A stretch of DNA of 64,000 nucleotides from Heloderma charlesbogerti (Eukaryota > Chordata > Lepidosauria > Squamata > Helodermatidae): contig JANEZZ010000728.1 in the NCBI GenBank assembly GCA_026122225.1, positions 3,472,001-3,536,000 of the forward strand. The letters run 5' to 3'. The notes under the pieces are model-generated. The model did not search any database and was not told the origin of the DNA. It saw only the letters and a list, made by a program, of their open reading frames with translations. Made by a program: the position numbers and the translations under genes. This document shows positions 25,501-33,058 of this stretch, one piece after another. Position 1 is the first letter of the stretch. Every line of letters begins with the position of its first letter.

Positions 25501-28500
25501 GCACGTTCCATCGAGCTTATCTTGGAATGAGAGTATAGAATCCTGTACCTATTTACCTGGGAGTAAGCCGCATTGAACTCAATGGGACTTGCTTCTGAAT
25601 AAATCTGTGTAGGGTTGTGCATTTAGTGTGCCAGTTAAGGTTCCATGACACGTTACTAAAAGCTCACATAGTAGCCACTTCCATGTTTGAAATGGCGTGA
25701 TTTCTACACAGGTCACAACTTAGGTTGATAGTACACATGTGCAAACTGCTGCCTGTGCATGTGCTGGGAAGTTGTGGCTTGCTGCTGTTTCCCAGCATTT
25801 CTGCACCATGCAGGCACATACATGTACACGCATGTGTGCCACAGTCCTGCACTTCAGTCTACATACAGAAATAACTCTGTTTCCTACAAGGAAGTGTCTT
25901 CCTTGTCCAAATGTGTTAATATGTGAAAATAGCCCTTGGAGGGGCCGAGGAATTGGCAGGGATGTATCTCCCTAGTGCAATAAAGCAGCAGTTAAGCCTC
26001 TGCTCTTCCCCCGCTGCTGGATTACATTTCTTGTCTTGCAGTGGCCTCTGCTGGTAAAATGAAGAACGGTGGGCATTTGAAGGACTTTTAGAAACTTTTA
26101 GTTAAGGTTTTCCACTCGTGTCTGAAAGGTGCTGCTGTACATGTATACCTCCTTAGTTGCAGGGCAGGATACAAAGATCTGCTTTCTGGGGGCAATATGC
26201 CATGGTGGATCGAGTGCTGGATTGGGACAGACTCAGATCCCCATGAAGCCATTCAGCTCACTGAGTTGTCTTGGACCAAACACTATTACTCTGCCTATGC
26301 TGTCTCACAGGATCATTTTGAGGATGAAATGGGGGGAAAGGGCACACGTGTTCCATCTAGCGCTGTTCTGAAGCTTTCTTTTGGAATTTTTTCACTTTTT
26401 TGAGGGGAAGGGGATTTGGGGTGGAAGAAAGTAGGAGGAGAAAATAAATAAGGGGCAGGTGAACTTTCAAATTTTTAGAGCGAGGGCAGCTTATCACTAA
26501 AGGCAAATGTGGCAACATCTTTTTTTACAGTATTCTGTCCTTTAGCATACATTTTCTGTGCCACTTCAAGTGGCTCAGAGCAGCTGCAGTCAGCAGCCAG
26601 CTGGGCTGCTATGTACTGCCCCCCCCCCCGTGTCTTGATTAGACCAGGAATGAAGAGGGGGGTGAGTTTTTTTAAAAAAGACACTGCAGCTAGGTAATTT
26701 TAGACCCTGGACTTAGAGCCTTTCTACACAAGGCTTTTATTGTACGCTCATGATTGCTCACTCATAGTAGTTTGCGGGTCCTTTACATGACATTGTCATC
26801 CTCCAGGGCTTCTCTTGTGGTTTGCGGCCATTATCATGTTTTTTTCCTAGTGAGGAAAGTCTGATATTTTTCTGAATGGCCTTATAGGAACCTCATGTAA
26901 TTGTGCAATTCTGCTACACCATAGTGCCACTTAGTGGCTGTGTAATGGAACATATAGAAAGGCAGAAAAAGAAAAACTCTGGAAAAAAAACACATGTAAA
27001 GGAGCTGATCTTAATCCTGCAAAGAATCCAGAAGCAAAAGCCTCCGTAAAGGTGTGCGTTAAAAGCCTCACGTAGAAAAGCCGTTAATTATCTTATGGGG
27101 GCCACCATGAGATGGTTATCTGTATTACATCAGTTGTGAAATACACAACTAACATCTCTCTTCACCTCCCACCCCACGACTGCCATTCCATGCTTTACAA
27201 CAGCTTCTACATTTCTGATGTGTTAGAATAACACTGTTCGCAAATCCTGATAAAAGAAATTACACTGAGCACATGACTTCAAGGATAAAATGGAGTTTGC
27301 ATCTGCTGCCCTGATATTCTCATCACCTGCCACTACCTGGGTGGTTATTTGGGGACCCCCTGGGCTGTAGAGCCCTGGAATTTGGCCCCAAGGTCCAGCC
27401 CTAGCTGCACCATGGCCCCCCTTTGAATGACTGGTAACACCCAGTCCTCCCATTTTAATTATTTATTTATTACATTTCTATACCACCCAATAGCAGAAAC
27501 TCTCTGGGCAGTTCACAACAATTAAACCATAAAATACAACATAAGATATACTATAAAAGTTTAAAACTACAGTATAAAATAGAAGTAAAACTCAAAGTAA
27601 AACATAGCAGCAGTGCAAAGAGTTAAAATACAGTAAGGGAGCAATCCTATGGCTGCTAGTCAACAGCTAGATGGCCATAGGATACGTCGGTTTCTGGGAA
27701 CCGACCTTGGAGCCCGCGCTCCGAGGTCAGTTCCCTGAGAACTGACTTTCTCGTTTCTCCCCCTTCCACTCCGCCTCACAGGCAGCTCGGAAGAGCCCTA
27801 TGCTCCACACTTGGAAAAGGAGTGTGGAGCAGCAAAAATTGGGCATTCTGGGGGGTGTTCCAGGGCGGGGAAGATGGCAATGCTGGTACGACACATCCAA
27901 TGTGTCGTCCGGCAGCTGCTTCCCCCGCTCTGCCTTCCCACAGCTAGACAGCTGAAATCAGCTGTCTGGCCGCAAATGCAGGGCAGCTGAAGCACGGAGG
28001 GGATGATCCTCTCTGCACTTCTCTTGCTCTGCATTGGATAGGCAGTCTCCTCTGAGTTTGGAGGCAGACACCTATCCCCATAGGAGCGCGCCCTAACAGA
28101 TTTAAAACAGAATGTGAAGGACTAAAATGCCTGGGAAAAGAAGAAGGTCTTCACCTAGTGCCAGAAACAGTACAATGTAGGTGCCAGGCGAGCCTCTCTA
28201 GGAAGCTCATTCCACAACCGGGGTGCCACAAGAGAAAAGACCCTCTTCTTAAGCAACTACTCACTTTCTTCCTGTGGCAGGGGCTTCTGGAGAACTCTCC
28301 CTGGCCCTTCTGAGAATGTTTCCAGAAATGCCCTTTCACCTTTGCAGCCTGTGGATGGGGCTCCGAAAATGAGATAACATTCCTCACCCTGCAGTAATTC
28401 CATCTGAAAGCCCTGGAGGCAGTGGCAGCACAAAACTGGGGGGGGGGATTGGGGGGGCAAGACAGAGTAGATTCTGAGCCATCAAGTTCTGTCTCACGTA

Positions 28501-31500
28501 TTAAACCTTCCCCCCAAATGTCAAATTAACACTCCTGTCCTGAATATATTTACTCAGAAGTAACTAACAGTGACTTACATAAGATTCACATCCAAGCCAG
28601 TATGTTTAGGATTACAGCTTTAATTAAAATTATAATTTAAGATTCTATTTTTTGAATTAGTTGTAAGTAAGTAACCTCTAGGTGCTGCTAAGGAGGCAAA
28701 TTTATTTTCCTGACGAAAGAATAATAAGGGGAGGTTTTCTTTTTCTGTGTTGTAGAAGAAGGTCTTGTGCAGTTGGAAAGGTTTGCCAATGGCTGCATGG
28801 CAAAAAAATTCAACAGGAAAAGCTTTTCTCTGCAGGAAGATGCATTGATCAAAAGCTTCCCTTGTTGAATTTCTGCCTGCTGAAGTGTTAAAGATGCAAG
28901 AGCCTTAGTGGCAAAGAAAAGAGAACAATTAAGTTGTATTAAAGATGCCTGGAGCAACGCTTCAATAGAATGCTTCAGATGGCTCAATAAGTGTGCCAGC
29001 TGAGATGTTTCAGGCCAGTGGGGCAAGTTAATAGATAACAGAATCCTGGACATATGATCTGGAGAGAGAAAATGTCATGAGGCAATGTTGAGCTGAAGAT
29101 GAAAAAACAAGAGGGAACGAGGGGAGTGAAGATGAAACATGCATTGAAAAGATAAGAAGGAATCTACTCGTATGCAAGACAACTTACTTTTACTCTATCC
29201 TGCATGGAATCACTCACTGTCCTTTCGGCAAGGGATGTTTCCATTTCCATCCTTCTGCATTCAAAACTTGGGCAACTCTAAATTGCTTTGGAGAGTTAGG
29301 GGCTCCAGAACACCCCAGCCTGAGCAGGAAGATGAAGCAGAGAAACAGACTCAAGACAGCTCTGGGAAGAGCAGCCACTCCTCCCAGTGCCAGTCAAATC
29401 CCCCCACTGCCTGCATCTCTCCTGTTATCTCTGATCTAAGACCAGAGATAACAGCGGGGATTCCTTCAGGGGGTGGGACTTGCCAAGCCCCACCCACTGG
29501 AGGAATCCAAGAGGGCTCCATGGACGGGATTAAGCTTATGGGCCAGAGGTTCCCCTCCCATGGCCAAGAGGAAGCCATCTTGATAGCCTAGAACTGAGGC
29601 AATATTTACCAAATTTGGCAATGGGGTGGGGTGGTTCAGTCTCCCTCATGTGTTCCAAGAATGGTGGGGATGTTTTGGGGCTGTGCAGGTTGGCCACATC
29701 CCAACATGCACACCAGCCACATTCTCATTGTGTGTGTGTGTGAAAAGGGGGCCTTCAGACATTCAGACTTACACAAGTAGAGTTCCTCCAGGCCAGGGAA
29801 GATCTTGACTGCCCCAGGCTCCCCTTCTCCTTGCTTGGAAGAGCTTTCTGTATGCATGTTAATATGCACCAGAGTACCTTCTTCCATGCACTGAACACAT
29901 GGCCAGAGTGGGGAGTGGCTCGCATGCGCATTGGTGGTGGGAATGGCTCTTAGAGCCATCTTAACAATGCTAACCTGTTTTCTCCCCTCTCAGTGCATGA
30001 GGTCTGCTCAGCTGAACATCCCTAAAGTTTTATCAGCAATAGGAAAGAACCATTTTAGTCTATTCTGCTTGAGCCCCGGGTTGCAGCCCAGGCAAGCTGT
30101 TTGGGAATTGCCTTCTGCCATGGCCATCTGACAGCTCATGGGAGCAAACAGTGAATGAGGCAGTTTTCTGGGAGGCCTTTTCCCACTTCCCATTCCTTTA
30201 CCTTCCTTGTAGCACTGTCTAGGCTTGGAGGAAGAAGGATAAAAGAAAAATGTGATGCTCCCAGAACTGGGAACTAAGCACTCTTACTGCATATGGTGTT
30301 TGTCGGATAATTTACTTATATCCTGCCTTTCTTCCAAGGAGCACAAGGTCCCCACTTCCATTTTATTTTTGTGACAAGAAACCTGTAATGTAGGCTAGAT
30401 TGAGTGACTGGCCCATGGTCACCTACAAGACTTTTAGCAGAGCTGTTGAACCGCAGGCTCGTGGGCCAAATCCATCCTGCCTGGGATCCCAATTTGGCCC
30501 TCCACAGCTCTCCAGATGGCCTCTCCATGGCTGTCTTTACATGAGGCCTTTATAGTGCATTTGTGATTGGTCACTCACAGACGTTTGTGGGTCATTCACA
30601 TGATGCTGTCAACCTCCAGGGCATGTCCAGCTGTTTTTGATCTTTATCCCCCAACACCCCGGCCCCAGATAATTCACTTTTTCAATGTAAATCTGCTTTA
30701 ATGGCTGTGTGTAAATGTGCAGTTCCGCTATAACCACAGCCTGGGAAGAAGAAGCCATTGGACAGAGAAGGAAAACCACAATTGCCCTCTCCCATCCCTC
30801 CTCCAGTATGTCTGCCTGTTGACCTGGGCTGGGAGGAGAGTTTTCTTGGCTGGGTTAGGAGAGGCTCAAAGGGAGTGAGGAGCTGGCTGGGGCAGGAGGA
30901 AGACGCCCCCATGTAAACAGCCGACAGCAGCAAAGCCATCACACACATCCCCCCGCACTGCTTTGCAAAGAGAGAGAGAGAGAGACTTGAATCCCTCGGG
31001 AGACCCACTGAGTTACGGCTCGCTTTCCACCTTGAGGCTGCAGAGAACTTGCCTTGTAAAGAGCTGACCTTTATTTCCTTTAGAATGCTGGAAACAGAAG
31101 CCCTGGGAAATTGCGAAATAAAATGCCTCATGTGATGAGGCTGTATCCGTTTGGTGGTTTCCCTGCTCTGTTTGGTGGTTTCCCGGCTTTTGCACAGCTT
31201 TTTTCCCCATTCTAAAAGGCTGAAATGCCTCTCCTAATGTGTAGTTACTGGGCAACAAGAGCTTTAAGCTAAAATGTGCTGGTGCTTTCGGCCTCACCCC
31301 TTTTGCCTTTGGCCCCACCCACCACTAGAATACGGCCCCTGTGAGCTTTCCCAAAATTGAGGTTCAACACCCCTGGCTTATAGGCTGAGTGGGGCTTGCA
31401 ACTCCAGCCCTAGTTAGGTCAACGTTCTAACCAGTTCTACACACCACCAGGCCTTTTAGTACAGTTCATCCAGATCTGGTTAATAACACCCAATGAGTTC

Positions 31501-33058
31501 ATAATACCCATTCCTGCCCACTGGAATGGAGCGGTGAGGTGGGGAGATTTAATTTGCCTTTAATTTTTTAGAATACTTTCCAATGTACGTTCAGTATTCC
31601 CTCTTCCCAACTCTGTGCTTCTGTCCTTTAATTGGGGGGGGTTAGAAGAGAATTCAAGAAAGACCCCCTTCCTCTCCCACAGTCATGTCCCACTATTTCA
31701 GAAAAACAATTTCTCCTTCTCCTTTCTCTCTCTCTCTCTCTCCCCCCCCCGTGTGTGTTTCTGTGTTCTTTTTTATTTAAAGGATGTTTGCTTCGTCGTT
31801 ATATGATTTTTAAATTCTTTTATTTTTAGATTGCAAGGAATTTGATGCATTTGTGTCCTATGCAAAACCAGATTCCCCTGAAGCAGCTCAAGTGCTATAT
31901 GATGAGGAGCAGTTTGCCTTGGAGTTTCTCCCTCAGGTTTTAGAAAACCAATATGGATATAAGCTATGCCTCTCGGAACGGGACATCCTTCCAGGAGGAG
32001 GTAACAACATCTTACATAATAACAACCACTGTAAAAAACAAACACAATGAAAACCTTTTAGCTCTCTGTTGACAGAAAAATTGATCGTACCAGTCCGGTG
32101 TTGGGATCAAATATAATCCATGGCCATGCAAATAAAATATCCAAACTGGAATGCAGCCCCTGAGAGTTTCTCCAAACTGGAATGAGGCCCTCAGGCTGTA
32201 TGAGTTTTGACAATCCTGTCCTTGAGTCATCAAAGACAAACCTTACAAACTAGCAGGTGGACATGGCACATTCCAAGGGTCTGGAATAGCTGTCTTCCAT
32301 CAGAGCCCATTAATCAGGATCCTAATAATATTCACCACCAAGTGCCAGGCTATAAGACTACACAGAGAGAGGAGGCTATTTTTATAAAAGAACAGCTGGA
32401 TACATTTTTTATTATCTCTCAAATTTTATGATGTTGTTTTGGTCTTTATTGTTTTAATCTTGTTTTAATCTTGTATTACTTTTTTACTTTTTGTATATAC
32501 TGACACTGGATCTATGTCTGGATGAAGGCATGGTTTAAAATATAAATAAATAAATAAATAAATATTTAAATATTTAAATACTGTATTTTATTTCTGTGAG
32601 CCATCTTGGGAGGGCTTCTGCCCTGAAAGGTGGCCAAGATTTTTTTTAAAAAAGAAGTAAAAATCTCTTAATAATCCTGATTTCTTTTCCCAGCATACAC
32701 TGATGACATTGTAAACGCTGTCAAAAAGAGCAGACGGGCAATAATGATCTTAAGCCCAAATTATTTCAAAAACGCACCAGCCCTCTTTGAACTCAAAGCA
32801 GCTGTCAACACTATGCTGGAAGATAAGACAATGAAACTCATCCTAATTCAGTTTGAGTCTTTCCAGGAGCCACAGTCATTACCTCACAAGGTGAAGAAAG
32901 CCCTCAAGGTTTTGCCCAGGATTACTTGGAAAACAGCTATCTCTCCCACTGCTAATAAGCAATTTTGGAAAAAACTGTGGTATTACATGCCAGTGAAACA
33001 TACCAAAGGAGCTCAGGACAAGTGGCTTCATTTCCTCCCTACCCCAACTGGTTACTGA
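8911..33058 (+). CDS. IL18RAP: IL18RAP, IL-18 receptor accessory protein, whole gene model (10 exons)
   Basis: IL-18 receptor beta chain: a single-pass cell-surface protein of the IL-1 receptor family that joins IL-18 bound to IL18R1 and adds a second TIR domain for MyD88 signalling (known for the family). Coding parts of the ten exons are 70, 271, 178, 178, 69, 115, 158, 141, 171 and 365 nt. Splice phases match at every join, giving 571 codons plus TGA. Domains in order: signal peptide about 1-17; Ig-like D1 24-113, D2 114-232, D3 233-346; membrane helix about 348-372; TIR about 397-548. Six N-glycosylation sequons lie in the ectodomain. Identity rests on IL18RAP-like segments in every exon, such as [20 protein letters not shown] and [12 protein letters not shown], and on SLC9A4 lying next downstream. 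IL18R1 and IL1RL1 were considered and fit the TIR less well. From memory the human protein is about 599 residues, so this one is slightly shorter, mainly at the C-terminus. Confidence 0.93.
9478..9715 (-). mobile_element. tRNA-derived SINE, full length
   Basis: Read on the minus strand it begins GTGTGGTGTAGTGGTTAGAG with a pol III box B (GGGTTCTAGTCCC type, here decayed), continues through CACTGGGTGACTTTGGG and ends in a tail related to ATATAAATG. The same family is at 22922-23160 in the opposite direction. Confidence 0.8.
9716..9770 (+). mobile_element. 3' end of a second SINE type
   Basis: AGACAATACTGATATTGG to GGCAGCTTCTTAGGTTCC matches the 3' end of the SINE that starts at 48168. It abuts the full-length SINE, so one probably landed in or beside the other. 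Confidence 0.5.
9975..10245 (+). CDS. IL18RAP: IL18RAP exon 2 (Ig-like domain 1)
   Basis: Acceptor TTTTTCAG and donor AG/GTTTGT bound 271 nt that enter in phase 1 and leave in phase 2, covering codons 24-113. The peptide has the Ig pattern of a first Cys in SCDLP, a central Trp in VQWYWQ and a second Cys in SGTYIC, matching D1 of IL18RAP. A sequon (NSS) is present. The donor (GTTTGT) is weaker than the others in this gene, so its exact position is slightly less sure, but the phase is right for exon 3. Confidence 0.9.
10246..11594 (+). other. IL18RAP: IL18RAP intron 2
   Basis: AT-rich. It holds a (TA)n microsatellite at 10539-10569 and a LINE-tail-like stretch at about 10800-10930. Nothing else is recognised. 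Confidence 0.6.
10539..10569. repeat. (TA)n microsatellite
   Basis: About fifteen uninterrupted TA units in IL18RAP intron 2. Confidence 0.95.
11595..11772 (+). CDS. IL18RAP: IL18RAP exon 3 (start of Ig-like domain 2)
   Basis: Acceptor GTTACACAG and donor AAG/GTAAGG bound 178 nt entering in phase 2 and leaving in phase 0, codons 114-173. The peptide carries the Cys-rich linker (KKLPCVTIF, then MANCSG), the D2 first Cys in IACPGKNC and the Ig Trp in VKWYK, as in IL18RAP. The NCS sequon is a likely glycosylation site. Confidence 0.92.
12362..12539 (+). CDS. IL18RAP: IL18RAP exon 4 (end of Ig-like domain 2)
   Basis: Acceptor CTCCCTTTAG and donor T/GTAAGT bound 178 nt, entering in phase 0 and leaving in phase 1, codons 174-232. 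The peptide runs from NGMKVRL to IVDITII and contains the Ig signature DNGTYICDY plus two N-glycosylation sequons (NGT and NNT). The second D2 Cys is in YICDY. Confidence 0.93.
12775..12859. repeat. Compound (CT)n/(CA)n microsatellite
   Basis: CT run, then TATATA, CA run, and CT again, with few interruptions. Confidence 0.95.
14404..14733. mobile_element. Foldback element with CACTCAGTGG...CTGAGTGTGGGTTAG arms
   Basis: The left edge GCTAACCCACACTCAGTG is mirrored by the right edge CACTGAGTGTGGGTTAGTG. Two imperfect direct repeats of GTGGGTTGTTTGTTGAACT lie inside the left arm. A related unit with AACCATGGGTTGTTTTGCC motifs is at about 46560-46978. Confidence 0.65.
14859..14927 (+). CDS. IL18RAP: IL18RAP exon 5 (hinge to Ig-like domain 3)
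   Basis: A short 69-nt exon between acceptor TATTGTAG and donor G/GTAAGC, phase 1 at both ends, codons 233-255. The peptide [16 protein letters not shown] matches the start of D3 in IL18RAP (ILDP...LEVE). A 69-nt symmetric exon could be skipped without shifting the frame, which would remove the D2-D3 junction strand. Confidence 0.9.
14976..15252. mobile_element. Foldback element, CAGTATCCAATG family, copy 1
   Basis: A long imperfect palindrome: AAATGCTCATTTCC against GGAAACAAGCATTTCC, with ends matching TATCC and GGATAC. Two relatives (about 16905-17175 and 19612-19966) also lie in IL18RAP introns. All three share arms such as GGTGGGTCCCGCT. Confidence 0.55.
15740..16125 (+). mobile_element. 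LINE 3' end fragment (L2-like)
   Basis: Peptide-like remnants (WNSLLQKV after a CR) resemble the WNSLP motif at the LINE C-terminus. It is followed by AT-rich 3' sequence and an (AATC)n tail. It is too decayed for firm class assignment. Confidence 0.5.
16247..16600 (+). mobile_element. LINE 3' end fragment (L2-like), C-terminal codons
   Basis: Translates as [19 protein letters not shown], the end of an L2-type ORF2 (usual form [17 protein letters not shown]), then an AT-rich tail ending in AATAAATAAATAC. A reversed sister is at 57785-58230. Confidence 0.65.
16725..16839 (+). CDS. IL18RAP: IL18RAP exon 6 (Ig-like domain 3, first half)
   Basis: Acceptor TTTCTCCTCAG and donor TG/GTAGGG bound 115 nt, phase 1 in and phase 2 out, codons 256-293. 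The peptide has the D3 first Cys in [12 protein letters not shown] and the Ig Trp in MQWFRK, close to the family pattern. It also contains an NKS sequon. Confidence 0.91.
16905..17175. mobile_element. Foldback element, CAGTATCCAATG family, copy 2
   Basis: Shares ATACTCATTTCTGGATCAGG and TAGAGCTCCCTTCTG with the copy at 14976 and ends in AGGATACTGCC. It starts about 66 bases after IL18RAP exon 6. Confidence 0.5.
18093..18250 (+). CDS. IL18RAP: IL18RAP exon 7 (Ig-like domain 3, second half)
   Basis: Acceptor TCTGTTTAG and donor AAG/GTAAAT bound 158 nt, phase 2 in and phase 1 out, codons 294-346. The peptide includes [15 protein letters not shown], which is the second D3 Cys and the typical NS(I/V)GN turn, then a basic stretch RLRRRTKK just before the membrane helix. 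Confidence 0.92.
18655..19525 (-). mobile_element. L2-like LINE, decayed reverse-transcriptase 3' half
   Basis: The minus-strand translation has [12 protein letters not shown], then [20 protein letters not shown], a decayed GVPQGS...YADDTQ core. Further on are [15 protein letters not shown] and [13 protein letters not shown], typical of the LINE RT C-terminus. The YADD site is mutated (HVDE) and frames are broken, so it is dead. Confidence 0.75.
19612..19966. mobile_element. Foldback element, CAGTATCCAATG family, copy 3
   Basis: Ends CAGTATCCAGTGG and CCGTTGGATACTGG are inverted copies. Internal mirrored pair: CACAAGTGGTGGGTCCC and its complement occur around the centre. Confidence 0.65.
20115..20700 (-). 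mobile_element. Two LINE 3' ends in tandem (L2-like)
   Basis: About 20115-20515 and 20516-20700 each resemble minus-strand LINE tails: ATTTATTAATCGCCCATCTG at the second, and GGCATTTAAAACTTGCC with AGGGGAGGTGCTACCACTG in the first. The stretch ends about 70 bases before IL18RAP exon 8. Confidence 0.5.
20773..20913 (+). CDS. IL18RAP: IL18RAP exon 8 (transmembrane helix and juxtamembrane)
   Basis: Acceptor CTACTTTAG and donor ATG/GTAAGA bound 141 nt, phase 1 at both ends, codons 347-393. Residues about 348-372 are an uninterrupted hydrophobic helix. It is followed by [20 protein letters not shown], the conserved IL-1R family stop-transfer and linker to the TIR domain. Confidence 0.94.
21404..21541. 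mobile_element. Foldback element, CCTTCCCCAACCTGG family
   Basis: GCAGCCTTCTCCAAC on the left is mirrored by GTTGGGGAAGGCTGC on the right, with GTCCAAAACATCC and GATGTTTTGGGC facing each other inside. Confidence 0.7.
22244..22650 (-). mobile_element. CR1 LINE 3' end
   Basis: Reverse complement of the 3640-4111 sequence, beginning with AAGAACACAAGAAGAGCCAT (the terminal repeats) and reaching back to GAACCTGAGGTCATCCC in the same order. Confidence 0.8.
22822..23192. mobile_element. Foldback element, CCTTCCCCAACCTGG family, split by a SINE
   Basis: The left portion (22822-22921) begins CCCCTTCCCCAACCTGG and reaches GGGAGTTGTAGTTGG. The right arm resumes at about 23162 with GTCCAAAGCATCAGGTTGG and AGAAGGCTGG. 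The SINE at 22922-23160 sits exactly between. Confidence 0.75.
22922..23160 (+). mobile_element. tRNA-derived SINE inserted in a foldback element
   Basis: Begins GGCCAGTGTGGTGTAGTGG (tRNA-like box A region), with box B GGTTCTAGTCC, then CACTGGGTGACTTTGGGCC and a (AAAT)n tail. It is full length and little decayed, so young relative to its host. Confidence 0.85.
23206..23335. mobile_element. Foldback element, CCTTCCCCAACCTGG family
   Basis: AGCAGCCTTCTCCAACTC on the left, GGAGTTGCAGTCC and ACTCCCATCATTCC facing each other inside, and GATTGGGGACGTCTG on the right. Confidence 0.65.
23634..23870 (+). mobile_element. CR1 LINE 3' end with partial duplication
   Basis: Matches the CR1 3' sequence from GGGGAACATGGGAGGG to GGACTAGATGGTCC. 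The phrase AGAGGCAGC(A/C)TGCCTCTCAA occurs twice (about 23644 and 23696), a local duplication of about 52 bp. Confidence 0.7.
24715..25010 (+). mobile_element. tRNA-derived SINE with Bov-B-like tail
   Basis: Starts GAGCCTCGTGTGGCGCAGAG with box B GAGATCGATCCC. The body TCAGCCTTCCATCCTTCCGA then GTACCCAGCTTGCTGGGGG ends in GGAGTCAGCAATGACTCGG, related to the Bov-B 3' end. It fits the Sauria-type SINE known from squamates. It interrupts an older LINE tail (flanks at 24465 and 25011). Confidence 0.82.
25135..25312 (-). mobile_element. Old SINE remnant
   Basis: The order of motifs (CAACAGCCCTGTTAGG, AGGTTGAGAGA, GAACCTAAGACGCC) follows the minus-strand SINE at 9478 but is heavily decayed. Confidence 0.45.
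25541..25620. mobile_element. Short foldback element, GGAGTAAG/ACTTGCTTC family
   Basis: TTTACCTGGGAGTAAGCCGC and AATGGGACTTGCTTCTGAAT mirror each other, with TGTAGGGTTGTGCA at the end. Confidence 0.65.
26182..26345 (+). mobile_element. tRNA-derived SINE, decayed
   Basis: TGCCATGGTGGATCGAGTGC stands for the SINE head and TCACAGGATCATTTTGAGGA for its core, in the same order as at 22922, but with many changes. Confidence 0.5.
26722..27085. mobile_element. Foldback element, TTTCTACATGAGGCTTTTA family, uninterrupted copy
   Basis: Ends CCTTTCTACACAAGGCTTTT and AAAAGCCTCACGTAGAAAAG are inverted copies. It is about 360 bp. Bases 26801-26825 (CATCCTCCAGGGCTTCTC) show the target that is interrupted by a hAT-like element in the sister copy at 42421-43395. 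A third copy, about 30536-31137, is decayed. Confidence 0.75.
27110..27440. repeat. Dispersed repeat shared with 49.7-51.0 kb
   Basis: TTTGCATCTGCTGCCCTGAT and AAGGTCCAGCCCTAG match 50637-50657 and 50955-50970. The head (GTATTACATCAGTTGTGAAA) matches 49728-49748. Class unknown. Confidence 0.5.
27450..28290 (-). mobile_element. L2-like LINE 3' region, split by a foldback element
   Basis: Begins TTATTTATTACATTTCTATA then CCACCCAATAGC, and runs as at 5053-5702. It is broken at about 27636 and resumes at 28099 with AGATTTAAAACAGAATGTG, matching the order in the intact copy. Confidence 0.7.
27636..28098. mobile_element. GC-rich foldback element with GGGAGCAATCCTATGG end, inside L2
   Basis: The left end GGAGCAATCCTATGGC is mirrored by CCATAGGAGCGCGCCC. 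Internal mirrored pairs include CAACAGCTAGATGGCC and AGACAGCTGAAATCAGCTG. The sister copy is at 38853-39390. Confidence 0.65.
29320..29590. repeat. Cluster of perfect hairpins
   Basis: Two strong stem-loops lie back to back: GTTATCTCTG(N)CAGAGATAAC at about 29422-29452, and GGATTCCTTCAGGGGGTGGG facing CCCACCCACTGGAGGAATCC at about 29458-29508. Probably the core of a foldback element. A 139-codon ORF here follows from the repeats and is not taken as a gene. Confidence 0.6.
30312..31460 (-). mobile_element. tRNA-derived SINE split by about 0.94 kb of nested DNA
   Basis: The minus-strand SINE starts at 30312 (TTATATCCTGCCTTTC) and stops near 30440 after GCCCATGGTCACC. It resumes at about 31378 with TAGGCTGAGTGGGGCTTGCA and ends CACACCACCAGGCC. 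Each half matches the adjacent parts of the intact SINE at 9478-9715. Confidence 0.7.
30441..31377. mobile_element. Element with GTTGAACC...GGTTCAACACCCCTGG ends, itself interrupted
   Basis: Left end CTGTTGAACCGCAGGC and right end TTGAGGTTCAACACCCCTGG are inverted. Inside, about 30536-31137, sits a decayed TTTCTACATGAGGC-family foldback element (ACATGAGGCCTTTATAG to AAAATGCCTCATGTGATG). The hAT class is suggested by the CAGGGGTGT-like end. Confidence 0.55.
31830..32000 (+). CDS. IL18RAP: IL18RAP exon 9 (TIR domain, boxes 1 and 2)
   Basis: Acceptor TATTTTTAG and donor GAG/GTAACA bound 171 nt, phase 1 at both ends, codons 394-450. TIR box 1 is [10 protein letters not shown] (about 397-406) and box 2 is ERDILPGG, with R444, D445, P448 and G449. 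This exon follows a 10.9-kb intron, the longest in the gene. Confidence 0.95.
32395..32640 (+). mobile_element. LINE 3' tail (L2-like) in IL18RAP intron 9
   Basis: AT-rich 3' sequence with ATAAATAAATAAATAAAT and GTGAGCCATCTTGGGAGGG, then GCCCTGAAAGGTGGCCAAG. Intron 9 (32001-32693) is otherwise unremarkable. Confidence 0.55.
32694..33058 (+). CDS. IL18RAP: IL18RAP exon 10 (TIR domain end, stop)
   Basis: Acceptor TTTTCCCAG starts a 365-nt coding part in phase 1, codons 451-571, ending at TGA 33056-33058. It carries [14 protein letters not shown], the SPNY motif (471-474) and box 3 FW (541-542) in [12 protein letters not shown]. After box 3 only about 29 residues remain, a shorter tail than in mammals. 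The exon continues into the 3' UTR. Confidence 0.95.

Larger units (their letters stand above)
20914..31829 (+). other. IL18RAP: IL18RAP intron 8 (10.9 kb)
   Basis: The largest intron, mostly repeats listed separately. Stretches where I recognise nothing are about 21600-22080, 23900-24450, 25640-26170, 28300-29150 and 29600-30300. The 28809-28872 part of these is a hairpin (AACAGGAAAAGC against GCTTCCCTTGTTG). No host coding signal was found. Confidence 0.6.

Noticed and set aside
29172..29591. 139-codon plus-strand ORF in IL18RAP intron 8
   Set aside because: It covers the hairpin cluster and has low-complexity Gln/Ser composition without family resemblance.
8911..33058. IL18R1, IL1RL1 or IL1RAP instead of IL18RAP
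   Set aside because: The exon peptides, the TIR motifs SPNYFKNAP and [12 protein letters not shown] and the downstream SLC9A4 agree best with IL18RAP.
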